A DNA stretch of 6,514 bases from Saprospirales bacterium (GTDB taxonomy: Bacteria; Bacteroidota; Bacteroidia; Chitinophagales; JADJOU01): NCBI GenBank assembly GCA_947461165.1, contig CANHJR010000074.1, positions 1 through 6,514 on the forward strand, written 5' to 3'. The notes under the pieces are model-generated. The model had not been told where the DNA came from, made no database searches, and was given only the letters and a program-made list of their open reading frames with translations. Made by a program: the position numbers and the translations under genes. This document shows, piece by piece, positions 1-5,864 of the stretch. The first letter of the stretch is position 1. Every line of letters starts with the position of its first letter.

Positions 1-368
1 AGATGCCACCACTGGCTATATCGACCATCGAGATGATGGCAGGAGCTATCTGTTTATTTATCTTTTTGGTGGGCACCAACGAACTTGGATTTCTAACAAG
101 AATGTCTTTCTCTGATACAGGCTATATCATTTTATTAAGCTTGTGTTGTACATGTGTTCCATTTTTGTTATCGATCTATTCACTGCAAAAGTTAGAGCCA
201 TTTGTCGTGACTTTGACGGTCAATTTAGAGCCAATATATGGACTCATTTTTGCAGGAATTTTCTGGCAGGAATATCAAAATTTCAACATAAATTTCTATC
301 TTGGTTCGTTTTTGATTTTATTTTCGGTATTTTTACCGATGATAAATGACCGATGGAAAAGAGTCTAA
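1..368 (+). CDS. DMT-superfamily (EamA-like) transporter, C-terminal part
   Basis: This is the 3' end of a gene that begins before the window; about 121 residues are visible and the first in-frame ATG (position 3) is probably internal. What is seen is very hydrophobic, with roughly four membrane-spanning stretches (about residues 8-27, 38-58, 67-87 and 96-114), and ends in a short basic tail (NDRWKRV). The stretch around residues 65-90, with an L-E-P motif followed by a glycine-rich helix and W-Q-E, matches the last helices of EamA/RhaT-type drug/metabolite transporters (LEP...GE pattern). Family members are inner-membrane exporters of small metabolites; the substrate here cannot be told. The stop overlaps the start of rarA by 16 bp, so the two are likely co-transcribed. 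The family call is fairly secure; any specific function is not. Confidence 0.8.
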   Translation, partial: MPPLAISTIEMMAGAICLFIFLVGTNELGFLTRMSFSDTGYIILLSLCCTCVPFLLSIYSLQKLEPFVVTLTVNLEPIYGLIFAGIFWQEYQNFNINFYLGSFLILFSVFLPMINDRWKRV

Positions 369-1630
369 CTAAAATCTTATTGCCTCTTGCAGAGCGAATG
401 CGACCGCAAACCTTAGATGCATTCGTCGGTCAGGAAAAATTGATTTCTGAGAATGGTCAAATCTCTAAATTCCTAAAAAACAATACCTGTCCTTCCATTA
501 TTTTTTGGGGAAATCCAGGTGTGGGAAAGACGACACTTGCATACCTGATTTCCAAATCGCTCGATTTGCCTTTTTATGCCATTTCGGCTATTTCTGCTGG
601 TGTCAAGGACATACGAGAGGTCATCGATCGATCCGATGAATTGGGAAAAATCTTGTTGTTTATCGATGAGATTCACCGATTCAATAAGTCGCAACAAGAT
701 GCTTTGTTGAAAGCGGTAGAAGAGGGAAAAATCACACTAATAGGAGCTACAACGGAGAATCCATCTTTTGAGGTCAATCGAGCTTTATTGTCGCGATGCA
801 AGGTATATACATTGGAGGATTTATCTGTCGATGCCTTGAAGCAAATTGCCAACCAGGCCATAATGGAGGATGAGATTTTGGCGAAAAGGAAGATTGAAAT
901 CAAGGAATGGGAAGCGCTTCTGGTTCTGTCTGGAGGAGACGCGCGCAAACTTCTCAATAGTATCGAAATTATTTGTCAATCGACCACTGACTCCAAAATT
1001 GTCCTGGACAATCAACTTGTCAAGAAGCTGATGCCAGATCAACTGATGATCTATGATAAGAAAGGAGAATATCATTATGATGTCATTTCCGCATTTATCA
1101 AATCCCTACGAGGGAGTGATCCGAATGCTGCTTTGTATTGGTTGGTCAAAATGATCGATAGCGGTGAAGATCCCAAGTTTATCGCTCGAAGGATGATTGT
1201 TTTTGCCTCAGAAGATATCGGTATGGCCAATGCGAACGCTTTGTTACTGGCAAACACCTGCTTTGAATCCGTAACGAAGATCGGATATCCTGAGTCCAGT
1301 ATTATTCTATCTCATACGGTCGTCTATCTAGCCACTTCTGCCAAAAGTAATGCATCCTACATGGCACTAAAGAAGGCACAGAAATCCATCAAAGACTCAG
1401 GAAATCTTCCTGTGCCGATGCATCTTCGCAATGCACCAACCAAATTGATGAAGGATCTAAACTATGGTGGTGATTACCGATATCCACATGATTTTGAAGG
1501 CAACTTCGTCCATCAGCAATACCTGCCGGATGCCTTGAAAGATGCGGTGTATTATGAGCCTGGAATCAATCCGCGTGAACATGAAATAAAAACGTGGCTA
1601 AAGAAGTGGTGGCCAAAAAGATATAATTAA
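353..1630 (+). CDS. rarA: Replication-associated recombination protein A (RarA/MgsA), AAA+ ATPase
   Basis: RarA (MgsA in E. coli, WRNIP1/Mgs1 in eukaryotes) is a cytoplasmic, tetrameric AAA+ ATPase related to clamp-loader subunits that acts at stalled or collapsed replication forks. The 425-residue product has the usual family length. Visible motifs are the N-terminal RP-x-T-x-D-x-F-x-GQ box (residues 17-27), Walker A GNPGVGKT (53-60), Walker B with the DEIHRF signature (DE at 105-106), sensor-1 TTEN (133-136) and an SRC arginine-finger motif (147-149). The helical MgsA C-terminal domain follows, including the typical Y-x-Y-P-H-D...QQYLPD block near the end. The ATG at 353 is taken because the RPxTLDxFVGQ box follows at the normal distance; it overlaps the upstream transporter by 16 bp with no Shine-Dalgarno motif. 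A DEDDy exonuclease gene starts 9 nt after the stop. No key residue is missing. Confidence 0.97.
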   Translation: MEKSLTKILLPLAERMRPQTLDAFVGQEKLISENGQISKFLKNNTCPSIIFWGNPGVGKTTLAYLISKSLDLPFYAISAISAGVKDIREVIDRSDELGKILLFIDEIHRFNKSQQDALLKAVEEGKITLIGATTENPSFEVNRALLSRCKVYTLEDLSVDALKQIANQAIMEDEILAKRKIEIKEWEALLVLSGGDARKLLNSIEIICQSTTDSKIVLDNQLVKKLMPDQLMIYDKKGEYHYDVISAFIKSLRGSDPNAALYWLVKMIDSGEDPKFIARRMIVFASEDIGMANANALLLANTCFESVTKIGYPESSIILSHTVVYLATSAKSNASYMALKKAQKSIKDSGNLPVPMHLRNAPTKLMKDLNYGGDYRYPHDFEGNFVHQQYLPDALKDAVYYEPGINPREHEIKTWLKKWWPKRYN

Positions 1631-1639
1631 AATAATAGT

Positions 1640-2353
1640 ATGAACATTGAATTTGATAGAATATTGTATATGGACATCGAGACGGTTTCTCAATATCGAA
1701 CCTATGATCTAGTCCCAGAAATAGTTCAAAAAATTTGGACAAAAAAGACCGAAAAACTAGACTACTTCAATTCTCTTCCTCCCAATCAGTTGTATCAAGA
1801 AAAAGCTGCGATTTTCGCCGAGTATGGCAAAATAGTCTGTATCAGTGTTGCTCTATACGACAAGGCCAAGGATGAGTATCGTGTCAAGTCATTTTACAGT
1901 GAGGAGGAAAAAGAGATATTACACTCCTTTATTGAATTCTGCAATTCATTGAAGAAACCATACATTTTTTGTGGACATAATATAAAGGAATTTGATGTGC
2001 CATTTCTCTGTAGACGGATGTTGGTGAATGGATTTGCGATACCGAAAATTCTTGATTTTCAAGACAAAAAGCCATGGGAAATAGAAATTTATGATACCCT
2101 ACAGATGTGGAAATTTGGTGACTTCAAAAACTATACCTCATTGGAGACGCTTACAACTATTTTTGATATTCCTACTCCAAAGGACGATATCGATGGAAGC
2201 ATGGTCGGTCAAGTGTTTTGGGAAGAAAAGAACCTTAAACGAATTGTCAATTATTGCCAACAAGATGTCGTAGCCTTGATTCAACTGATTTGTAAGCTCA
2301 CACAGCGCCAGGTGATTCCTAAAGAAAAAATAAATATCGTAACTCATGAATAA
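1640..2353 (+). CDS. DEDDy-type 3'-5' exonuclease (PolB exonuclease-like)
   Basis: A predicted cytoplasmic 3'-5' exonuclease of 237 residues, of the group related to the proofreading domain of family B DNA polymerases (DNA_pol_B_exo2-like). All catalytic motifs of the DEDDy superfamily are present: motif I D12-I-E14, motif II with N114 and F118-D119 (GHNIKEFD), and motif III Y205-x3-D209 (YCQQD). A further acidic segment around residues 149-152 (EIYDTLQMW) is typical of this family. There is no polymerase or helicase domain, so it is a stand-alone nuclease that would remove nucleotides from DNA (possibly RNA) 3' ends using two metal ions. It starts 9 nt after rarA in an A/T-rich context and its last 8 bp overlap the next gene, which points to one transcript with rarA. 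That pairing suggests a role in repair or fork processing, but this is inference; the real substrate is unknown. Confidence 0.9.
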   Translation: MNIEFDRILYMDIETVSQYRTYDLVPEIVQKIWTKKTEKLDYFNSLPPNQLYQEKAAIFAEYGKIVCISVALYDKAKDEYRVKSFYSEEEKEILHSFIEFCNSLKKPYIFCGHNIKEFDVPFLCRRMLVNGFAIPKILDFQDKKPWEIEIYDTLQMWKFGDFKNYTSLETLTTIFDIPTPKDDIDGSMVGQVFWEEKNLKRIVNYCQQDVVALIQLICKLTQRQVIPKEKINIVTHE

Positions 2354-2921
2354 CACAATTATCTCGCAATCAACATTTTTGACCTTAGAATCTTATGATA
2401 GGTTGATAGCTGCAATTGTCGAGGGGAATAACAGCTCGGTATACAAGGATTCCATGAAGCCATATATTCTGGCAAATCAGCTTTTAGAACAAAAAATTCA
2501 GAAGGGCATTAGCCTAAACAAGAAGTTCTTCAATGCAATTCTGAAAACAAAACAGACGAGTTTATGCCTCATTACAGAGCCTTGGTGTCTTGATGCTTGT
2601 GTTTTATTGCCACTGATGCGTGCGGTAGAAATAGCCAATGAAAACATAAGAATTTCAATAGCCCTCCGAGATCAAAATGAAGATCTTATGAACCAATTCC
2701 TGACTAATGGATCCAAGTCTATTCCTATCCTTTTTGGACTTGATGTCGATTCGAAAATAGTATTTCGATGGGGACCACGAGGAGCTGAAGCTCAGCGATT
2801 AGCCAATGAATTCAAAGAGGCGCCTTTGGAGATTAAAATTGAACAATTGACCGCCTTTTATCTACAAGATCTCACCCAAGAGATTCAAGAAGAATGGATA
2901 GGATTATTGAATGCGGAATGA
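2346..2921 (+). CDS. Thioredoxin-fold family protein with CX3C motif
   Basis: A 191-residue protein with a helical N-terminal region of about 70 residues and a thioredoxin-like domain of the Thioredoxin_9 type. The active-site segment EPWCLDAC lies at residues 78-85 (W80, C81, D83, C85). The cis-proline loop is seen at S125-I126-P127, preceded by LRDQNEDLMNQFLTNG (107-122), a stretch typical of this family in Bacteroidota. The two cysteines are spaced CX3C rather than the redox-active CXXC of classical thioredoxins. As I recall the family, many relatives have WCGDAAQ with a single cysteine, so C85 may be incidental or may form an unusual pair. There is no signal peptide, so it should be cytoplasmic. 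The start overlaps the exonuclease stop (ATGAATAA), indicating translational coupling. Role: probably thiol chemistry or a chaperone-like function; the substrate is unknown. Confidence 0.85.
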   Translation: MNNTIISQSTFLTLESYDRLIAAIVEGNNSSVYKDSMKPYILANQLLEQKIQKGISLNKKFFNAILKTKQTSLCLITEPWCLDACVLLPLMRAVEIANENIRISIALRDQNEDLMNQFLTNGSKSIPILFGLDVDSKIVFRWGPRGAEAQRLANEFKEAPLEIKIEQLTAFYLQDLTQEIQEEWIGLLNAE

Positions 2922-3316
2922 AGCGAGTAGTAATGAACCGCCTATATAAATATATAGCGCTGATTTGTTTATTCTTGTTTGGAGGTTGTTGCACTATGAA
3001 GTATTGCACGCAAGCAACAGAATTGATACAATTTGCAGGCTTCACTCCTTTAGAGTTGGAATCCGTGAAATATGTATCTTATCAAGCTAATGGGAGATTT
3101 GACATTGCTATTGATTCTCAAGTGGAGAGATTTACAGGAAGTTCCCAGCCGATTCAAGATACCGTTGGTTTTTCATTGAGAAGCGAGCTAAATCCTACAA
3201 GAGATTACATCTTTCATTTTGGCAATAGTGGCAAGCAATTAAGAGTATCTAACATCGCATATGGAGATCACGGCTGCAATAAATGCTTTCCTTTTGGAAC
3301 AAGTGGGTCTAATTAA
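2918..3316 (+). CDS. Small predicted lipoprotein, function unknown
   Basis: I do not recognise a family. The ATG at 2918 forms a classic ATGA overlap with the stop of the thioredoxin-fold gene and gives 133 residues; an in-frame ATG at 2894 would add eight residues before the signal peptide, and one at 2933 would shorten it by five. The N-terminus has a basic segment (K2, R3, R8), a hydrophobic core (YIALICLFLF) and then G-G-C-C, consistent with a signal peptidase II site with lipidation at Cys24, although Phe at -3 is not the commonest residue. The mature part is about 110 residues, with alternating polar and hydrophobic stretches suggestive of beta strands. It ends with a cysteine pair in HGCNKC and a glycine/serine-rich tail. 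It is the last gene before a strong terminator. Probable location is the periplasmic face of the inner membrane or the outer membrane. Confidence 0.65.
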   Translation: MKRVVMNRLYKYIALICLFLFGGCCTMKYCTQATELIQFAGFTPLELESVKYVSYQANGRFDIAIDSQVERFTGSSQPIQDTVGFSLRSELNPTRDYIFHFGNSGKQLRVSNIAYGDHGCNKCFPFGTSGSN

Positions 3317-3359
3317 TTACTTGATTCCTATAAAATAAATGGTGTAGAAAAATTAGACC
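3306..3359. repeat. 9-bp perfect inverted repeat across the lipoprotein stop codon
   Basis: GGTCTAATT at 3306-3314 is the exact reverse complement of AATTAGACC at 3351-3359, with a 36-nt AT-rich spacer. The left arm covers the last codons of the lipoprotein gene and the first base of its stop. In RNA it could form a long-looped stem just ahead of the terminator hairpin. About one such repeat is expected by chance in a window of this size, so its significance is doubtful. Confidence 0.3.
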
Positions 3360-3388
3360 GCTATTTGACATTAGTCAGTCGATAAAAC

Positions 3389-3420
3389 AAAAAAGCCAAC
3401 TCTTTCGAATTGGCTTTTTT
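3389..3420 (+). terminator. Intrinsic terminator, bidirectional
   Basis: An 11-bp perfect stem pairs AAAAAAGCCAA (3389-3399) with TTGGCTTTTTT (3410-3420) around a 10-nt loop. Read on the + strand, the GC-containing core is followed by six T, ending the transporter-rarA-exonuclease-thioredoxin-lipoprotein run. Read on the - strand it also ends in a T run and lies 6 bp beyond the 3' end of the tRNA-Phe gene. It therefore probably terminates both converging units. Confidence 0.88.
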
Positions 3421-3426
3421 AGGATG

Positions 3427-3499
3427 TGGTGTGGGGCGGGATCGAACCGCCGACACATGGATTTTCAGTCCATTGCTCTACCATCTGAGCTACCGCACC
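3427..3499 (-). tRNA. tRNA-Phe (anticodon GAA)
   Basis: A full cloverleaf of 73 nt can be folded on the - strand: acceptor GGTGCGG, TA linker, D stem GCTC/GAGC with an 8-nt loop, anticodon stem ATGGA/TCCAT with loop CTGAAAA (anticodon GAA, Phe), variable loop GTGTC, T stem GGCGG/CCGCC with loop TTCGATC, acceptor strand CCACACC and discriminator A. CCA is not encoded (CAT follows), so it must be added by the nucleotidyltransferase, as is common in Bacteroidota. Acceptor position 5 is C and position 68 is A (window 3495 and 3430), a C-A mismatch in an otherwise perfect acceptor stem. A -7 type promoter element lies upstream at 3526-3533 and a terminator lies directly downstream. Confidence 0.96.
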
Positions 3500-3525
3500 T
3501 TCCTTCCATTTTTTCAAATGGATTG

Positions 3526-3533
3526 CAAATATA
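3526..3533 (-). promoter_or_regulatory. Bacteroidota-type -7 element for tRNA-Phe
   Basis: On the - strand these bases read TATATTTG, a full match to the TAnnTTTG -7 consensus used by the main sigma factor of Bacteroidota. Its inner edge is 26 bp from the 5' end of the tRNA, giving a leader of roughly 20 nt. No TTG is seen at the usual 17-23 bp upstream distance, so the -33 part is weak or absent. Confidence 0.55.
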
Positions 3534-3559
3534 GTAGAATTTTGAAATTCTCTTAGAAT

Positions 3560-4459
3560 TTATTTCCTAGGAACTAGAATAGCAACTTCTGGAGTATCGA
3601 TCGTCGTAATTTTGTTAGATCGAATCCAGGGGTTATAATAGCGAATTGATTTGTAGTTTGTTCCATTTTCTTTGGCCCATAGCGCTAAATCGTTTGTTGG
3701 TACAGGCAAAATCCGAGTTTCTAGCAAGGCATCAGGGTAGGCGTCTTTCCCATAATTGTAGATATACCCGTACGCTTTTGGGTTTTCAAGAATTTCCTTA
3801 TAAGCGATGATTCGAAAGACATATCGAGAGGTCTCGGAGTTCAGCCAAAGATTGTAATAGTTATCCTCCAGTTGCTCATTGACCTTGCCTTGGTAGCCAG
3901 CCATTCCCATGTTGTATGAGGCAGCTACAGCGGTCCAGCTGCCATATTTCAAAAAAGCCTGATTGAAATAGGCACAAGCCGCTTCCGTCGCCTTGACGAG
4001 GTTATATCGCTCATCTATCTCTTCATTGACTGTGAGACCAAATCCCTGCGCTGTTCCTTTGAGAAATTGCCATTTTCCGACGGCATTTGAGGGAGAAATA
4101 GCATCGCGAAGGCCCGACTCTGCAACTGCCAAATATTTGAAATCATCTGGAATTCCATTGGCTTTAAGTATAGGCTCTATGATAGGGAAATATCGCTCCG
4201 AGAGTTTTAAAATCTGTAACGTATTGCCTTGCCAGTATACATTTGAAGATATTTCACGATCGAGACGCTCCAAAACCTCAGCATCTTCCGTCGGTACAAT
4301 CTCACCTGCAAAACGATATTGCTTGTTTTTAAAAACAGAATTGATACGTTGGAAACTGATGCTATTCTCTGGTGAGGTATTGCTGCTAATCAAAAACATA
4401 AGGTTCAATACAAGTAAAACAATAATTGCGATCGAAGAGATTGTTTTTAGACCTTTCAT
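3560..4459 (-). CDS. Lytic transglycosylase, MltD-like (GH23/SLT domain)
   Basis: A 299-residue membrane-anchored or secreted murein lytic transglycosylase, which cleaves the MurNAc-GlcNAc bond of peptidoglycan to give 1,6-anhydro ends. The N-terminus (MKGLK, then a hydrophobic stretch at residues 7-25) is a signal anchor or signal peptide; no lipobox cysteine is present, unlike E. coli MltD. The SLT domain covers about residues 95-225. It has the catalytic glutamate E114 in AVAES, followed by SPSNAVGKWQF (122-132), AASYNMG (179-185) and RIIAYKEI (216-223). The C-terminal 50 residues (DLALWAKENG...NPWI...VAILVP) resemble a diverged LysM-like fold; no clear multi-LysM tail follows, so the protein is shorter than most MltD homologues. 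The ATG start lies in an A/T-rich context without a Shine-Dalgarno motif. The gene is 137 bp downstream of the DUF2480 gene and may have its own promoter. Confidence 0.92.
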   Translation of the reverse strand: MKGLKTISSIAIIVLLVLNLMFLISSNTSPENSISFQRINSVFKNKQYRFAGEIVPTEDAEVLERLDREISSNVYWQGNTLQILKLSERYFPIIEPILKANGIPDDFKYLAVAESGLRDAISPSNAVGKWQFLKGTAQGFGLTVNEEIDERYNLVKATEAACAYFNQAFLKYGSWTAVAASYNMGMAGYQGKVNEQLEDNYYNLWLNSETSRYVFRIIAYKEILENPKAYGYIYNYGKDAYPDALLETRILPVPTNDLALWAKENGTNYKSIRYYNPWIRSNKITTIDTPEVAILVPRK

Positions 4460-4564
4460 GTGTTTATAATTTAATTTTCAATGGTCAGATGCTATTCCCA
4501 TTGTATTTCATTCGCCTTGGGTGTGTGTCAAAACAAGAACATTTGATAACTAGAGAATTTTACC

Positions 4565-4572
4565 CAAAAATA
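4565..4572 (-). promoter_or_regulatory. Possible -7 element for the lytic transglycosylase gene
   Basis: The - strand reads TATTTTTG, matching TAnnTTTG. It lies in the 137-bp intergenic gap, about 105 bp before the transglycosylase ATG, so the transcript would carry a leader of roughly 100 nt. No TTG -33 element is seen at 17-23 bp. In AT-rich DNA such a match is not rare, so this is a weak call. Confidence 0.3.
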
Positions 4573-4596
4573 AGTGAAATTGATGGACTCTTCATA

Positions 4597-5091
4597 TTAG
4601 TTTTTAAAAATGGGCACCGTACTACAGACTTCACCAAATGATAATGCCCTTACGAGTGGGCTCATACGTTGGGTCAGTCGCACATATGGCTCGTGAGACA
4701 AACTCTCCTTGCCACATCCCTTGATCAAAACCCGCTTTCCTGCATACTCCGACAGATCTCGTTGCTCAATAATATGTAGAAGGATTTTTTCACGAATGTT
4801 GTCTGACTTGGAAAATGCAGTTGCTTGGACTAGATCTAGCTTTTGAGCAATAATCAGAAATGCCCATTGAGGTATAATAGCGCCGTTGGAAACTTCTATA
4901 AGGACAAATTTTTCGCTATATATAGACCAATCAAATTTTTCGATTTGATCTCGAAAATCAACTTCTTTCAGGATCATCTCTCGAAAAAGAAATTGTTTCA
5001 AGTCTAGGAATACGATCTGGTCAGAGCCTGGAATCCACTTCTCAATATCGATCTGAATAATAGGCTTGTTTTCAACCTTATTTGTTAGCAT
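4597..5091 (-). CDS. DUF2480 family protein
   Basis: A soluble cytoplasmic protein of 164 residues matching what I recall of DUF2480, an uncharacterised family found almost only in Bacteroidota. Diagnostic parts are the N-terminal I-x-I-D-I/L-E segment (residues 12-17), LKxFLFREMILKExDFR (31-47), DWSIY (54-58), AIIPxWAF (71-78), the KGC motif (124-126) and the C-terminal GEVCSTVP (153-160), which is nearly invariant in the members I remember. I place the start at the ATG at 5091 and not at the upstream in-frame ATG at 5163. The family begins right before this segment, and the longer version would overlap the upstream gene by 86 bp. With this choice the overlap is 14 bp (ATGCTAACAAATAA), which suggests translational coupling to the nucleotidase-domain gene. 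No enzymatic function is known to me. Confidence 0.88.
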   Translation of the reverse strand: MLTNKVENKPIIQIDIEKWIPGSDQIVFLDLKQFLFREMILKEVDFRDQIEKFDWSIYSEKFVLIEVSNGAIIPQWAFLIIAQKLDLVQATAFSKSDNIREKILLHIIEQRDLSEYAGKRVLIKGCGKESLSHEPYVRLTQRMSPLVRALSFGEVCSTVPIFKN

Positions 5092-5857
5092 TGTTTTTGA
5101 TCTGTTTTTGAGGTGGAGCTGATGATTCGCAGCGAAGACAAATTGTTTTTTGGTGCTTGGCATAGGCTATGATCACATCTCTCATGAGCACATTCGTTTT
5201 GGTTTGTGCCAAGGGGATGAGATAATTCAGTTTATCACCTCCATTTGCTAGAAAATCACTGATCACCACTTTGTAATCAAGGCCTTTCGACGACTTGTTG
5301 ATGGTCCAAACAGAAACACTGTCTGCACCATTTTTATTGCGAATCGTATATGCTGATGATACCGGCCATCCGTGACTTACTTTCAAGTGAAGGCTATCTA
5401 TCAACGCATTTTTTAAATCCAAAATCACAAGCTGATTGTCGAACGGCATGAGTTCATAAATGGACTTTAATGTCACGAATCCTTGACCTAAAGTTTTAAC
5501 TCGAATTCCTCCTGGATTACAAATCGAAAAATCAGCCTCGAGTTTTAGCACATCTTTGATATACCAATAGATAGCCTCGGTGACCCATTTTCCTAATTCA
5601 TTGTTTGAACCACCCTTGGTCAATTCCGCTGGGTTAAATGCCAAGGTATCCATCATTTTTAAGTTCATTTTCCTTCGATAGGGTGCTATAAAACTATCCA
5701 TTGCCGGATTTAAAACATAGGCTTTGGGTGGAGAAGGTCGAACGGCAACATCCGTCACAGGTGAATCAATCATTGTATAAAATGATGATGCACTTGCACT
5801 TACTGTCAGCAGGCTAAAGACAAAACACAGGATTCGTAGTTTGATAGATGATTTCAA
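5078..5857 (-). CDS. Secreted stand-alone 5'-nucleotidase C-terminal domain protein
   Basis: A 259-residue exported protein consisting mainly of the 5'-nucleotidase C-terminal (substrate-binding) domain of the UshA/CD73 family. The signal peptide is clear: basic start (KSSIKLR), hydrophobic core to about residue 19, likely cleavage after A21-S-A23. Domain hallmarks are SNNELGKWVTEAI (84-96, corresponding to the ES-x-LGN-x-x-A motif), NPGGIR (114-119), ELMPFDNQL (135-143) and ANGGD (204-208). The metallophosphatase half carrying the metal-binding Asp/His/Asn residues is missing, so this protein alone should not hydrolyse nucleotides. In Bacteroidota the two halves are often separate genes, but no catalytic half is in this window. 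The start codon is TTG at 5857: no in-frame ATG precedes the signal peptide and the next ATG would remove it. It begins 7 nt after the upstream gene. A CXXC pair (C240, C243) sits near the C-terminus. Confidence 0.88.
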   Translation of the reverse strand: MKSSIKLRILCFVFSLLTVSASASSFYTMIDSPVTDVAVRPSPPKAYVLNPAMDSFIAPYRRKMNLKMMDTLAFNPAELTKGGSNNELGKWVTEAIYWYIKDVLKLEADFSICNPGGIRVKTLGQGFVTLKSIYELMPFDNQLVILDLKNALIDSLHLKVSHGWPVSSAYTIRNKNGADSVSVWTINKSSKGLDYKVVISDFLANGGDKLNYLIPLAQTKTNVLMRDVIIAYAKHQKTICLRCESSAPPQKQIKNNANK

Positions 5858-5864
5858 TGCTTCA

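Noticed and set aside
673..1075. Two - strand open frames of 94 and 84 codons
   Set aside because: Both are antisense to the conserved body of rarA and show no family features.
3506..3521. CCATTT/AAATGG hairpin between the transglycosylase and the tRNA, considered as a terminator
   Set aside because: The stem is only 6 bp and AT-rich, and no T run follows on the - strand; it probably lies within the tRNA leader.
3537..3550. GAATTT-TG-AAATTC palindrome downstream of the transglycosylase stop
   Set aside because: It is short, AT-only apart from its ends, and lacks a T tract; such palindromes are common in AT-rich DNA.
3993..4469. 158-codon + strand open frame with an ATG start
   Set aside because: It lies entirely opposite the lytic transglycosylase coding region, whose frame contains all catalytic motifs; its translation shows no recognisable domain.
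4426..4641. 71-codon + strand frame crossing the transglycosylase-DUF2480 gap
   Set aside because: It overlaps both real genes in antisense, has no recognisable motif, and the gap is better explained as a leader region.
5092..5163. Upstream ATG at 5163 giving a 188-residue DUF2480 protein
   Set aside because: It would overlap the nucleotidase-domain gene by 86 bp, and the added 24 residues are not part of the family pattern as I know it.
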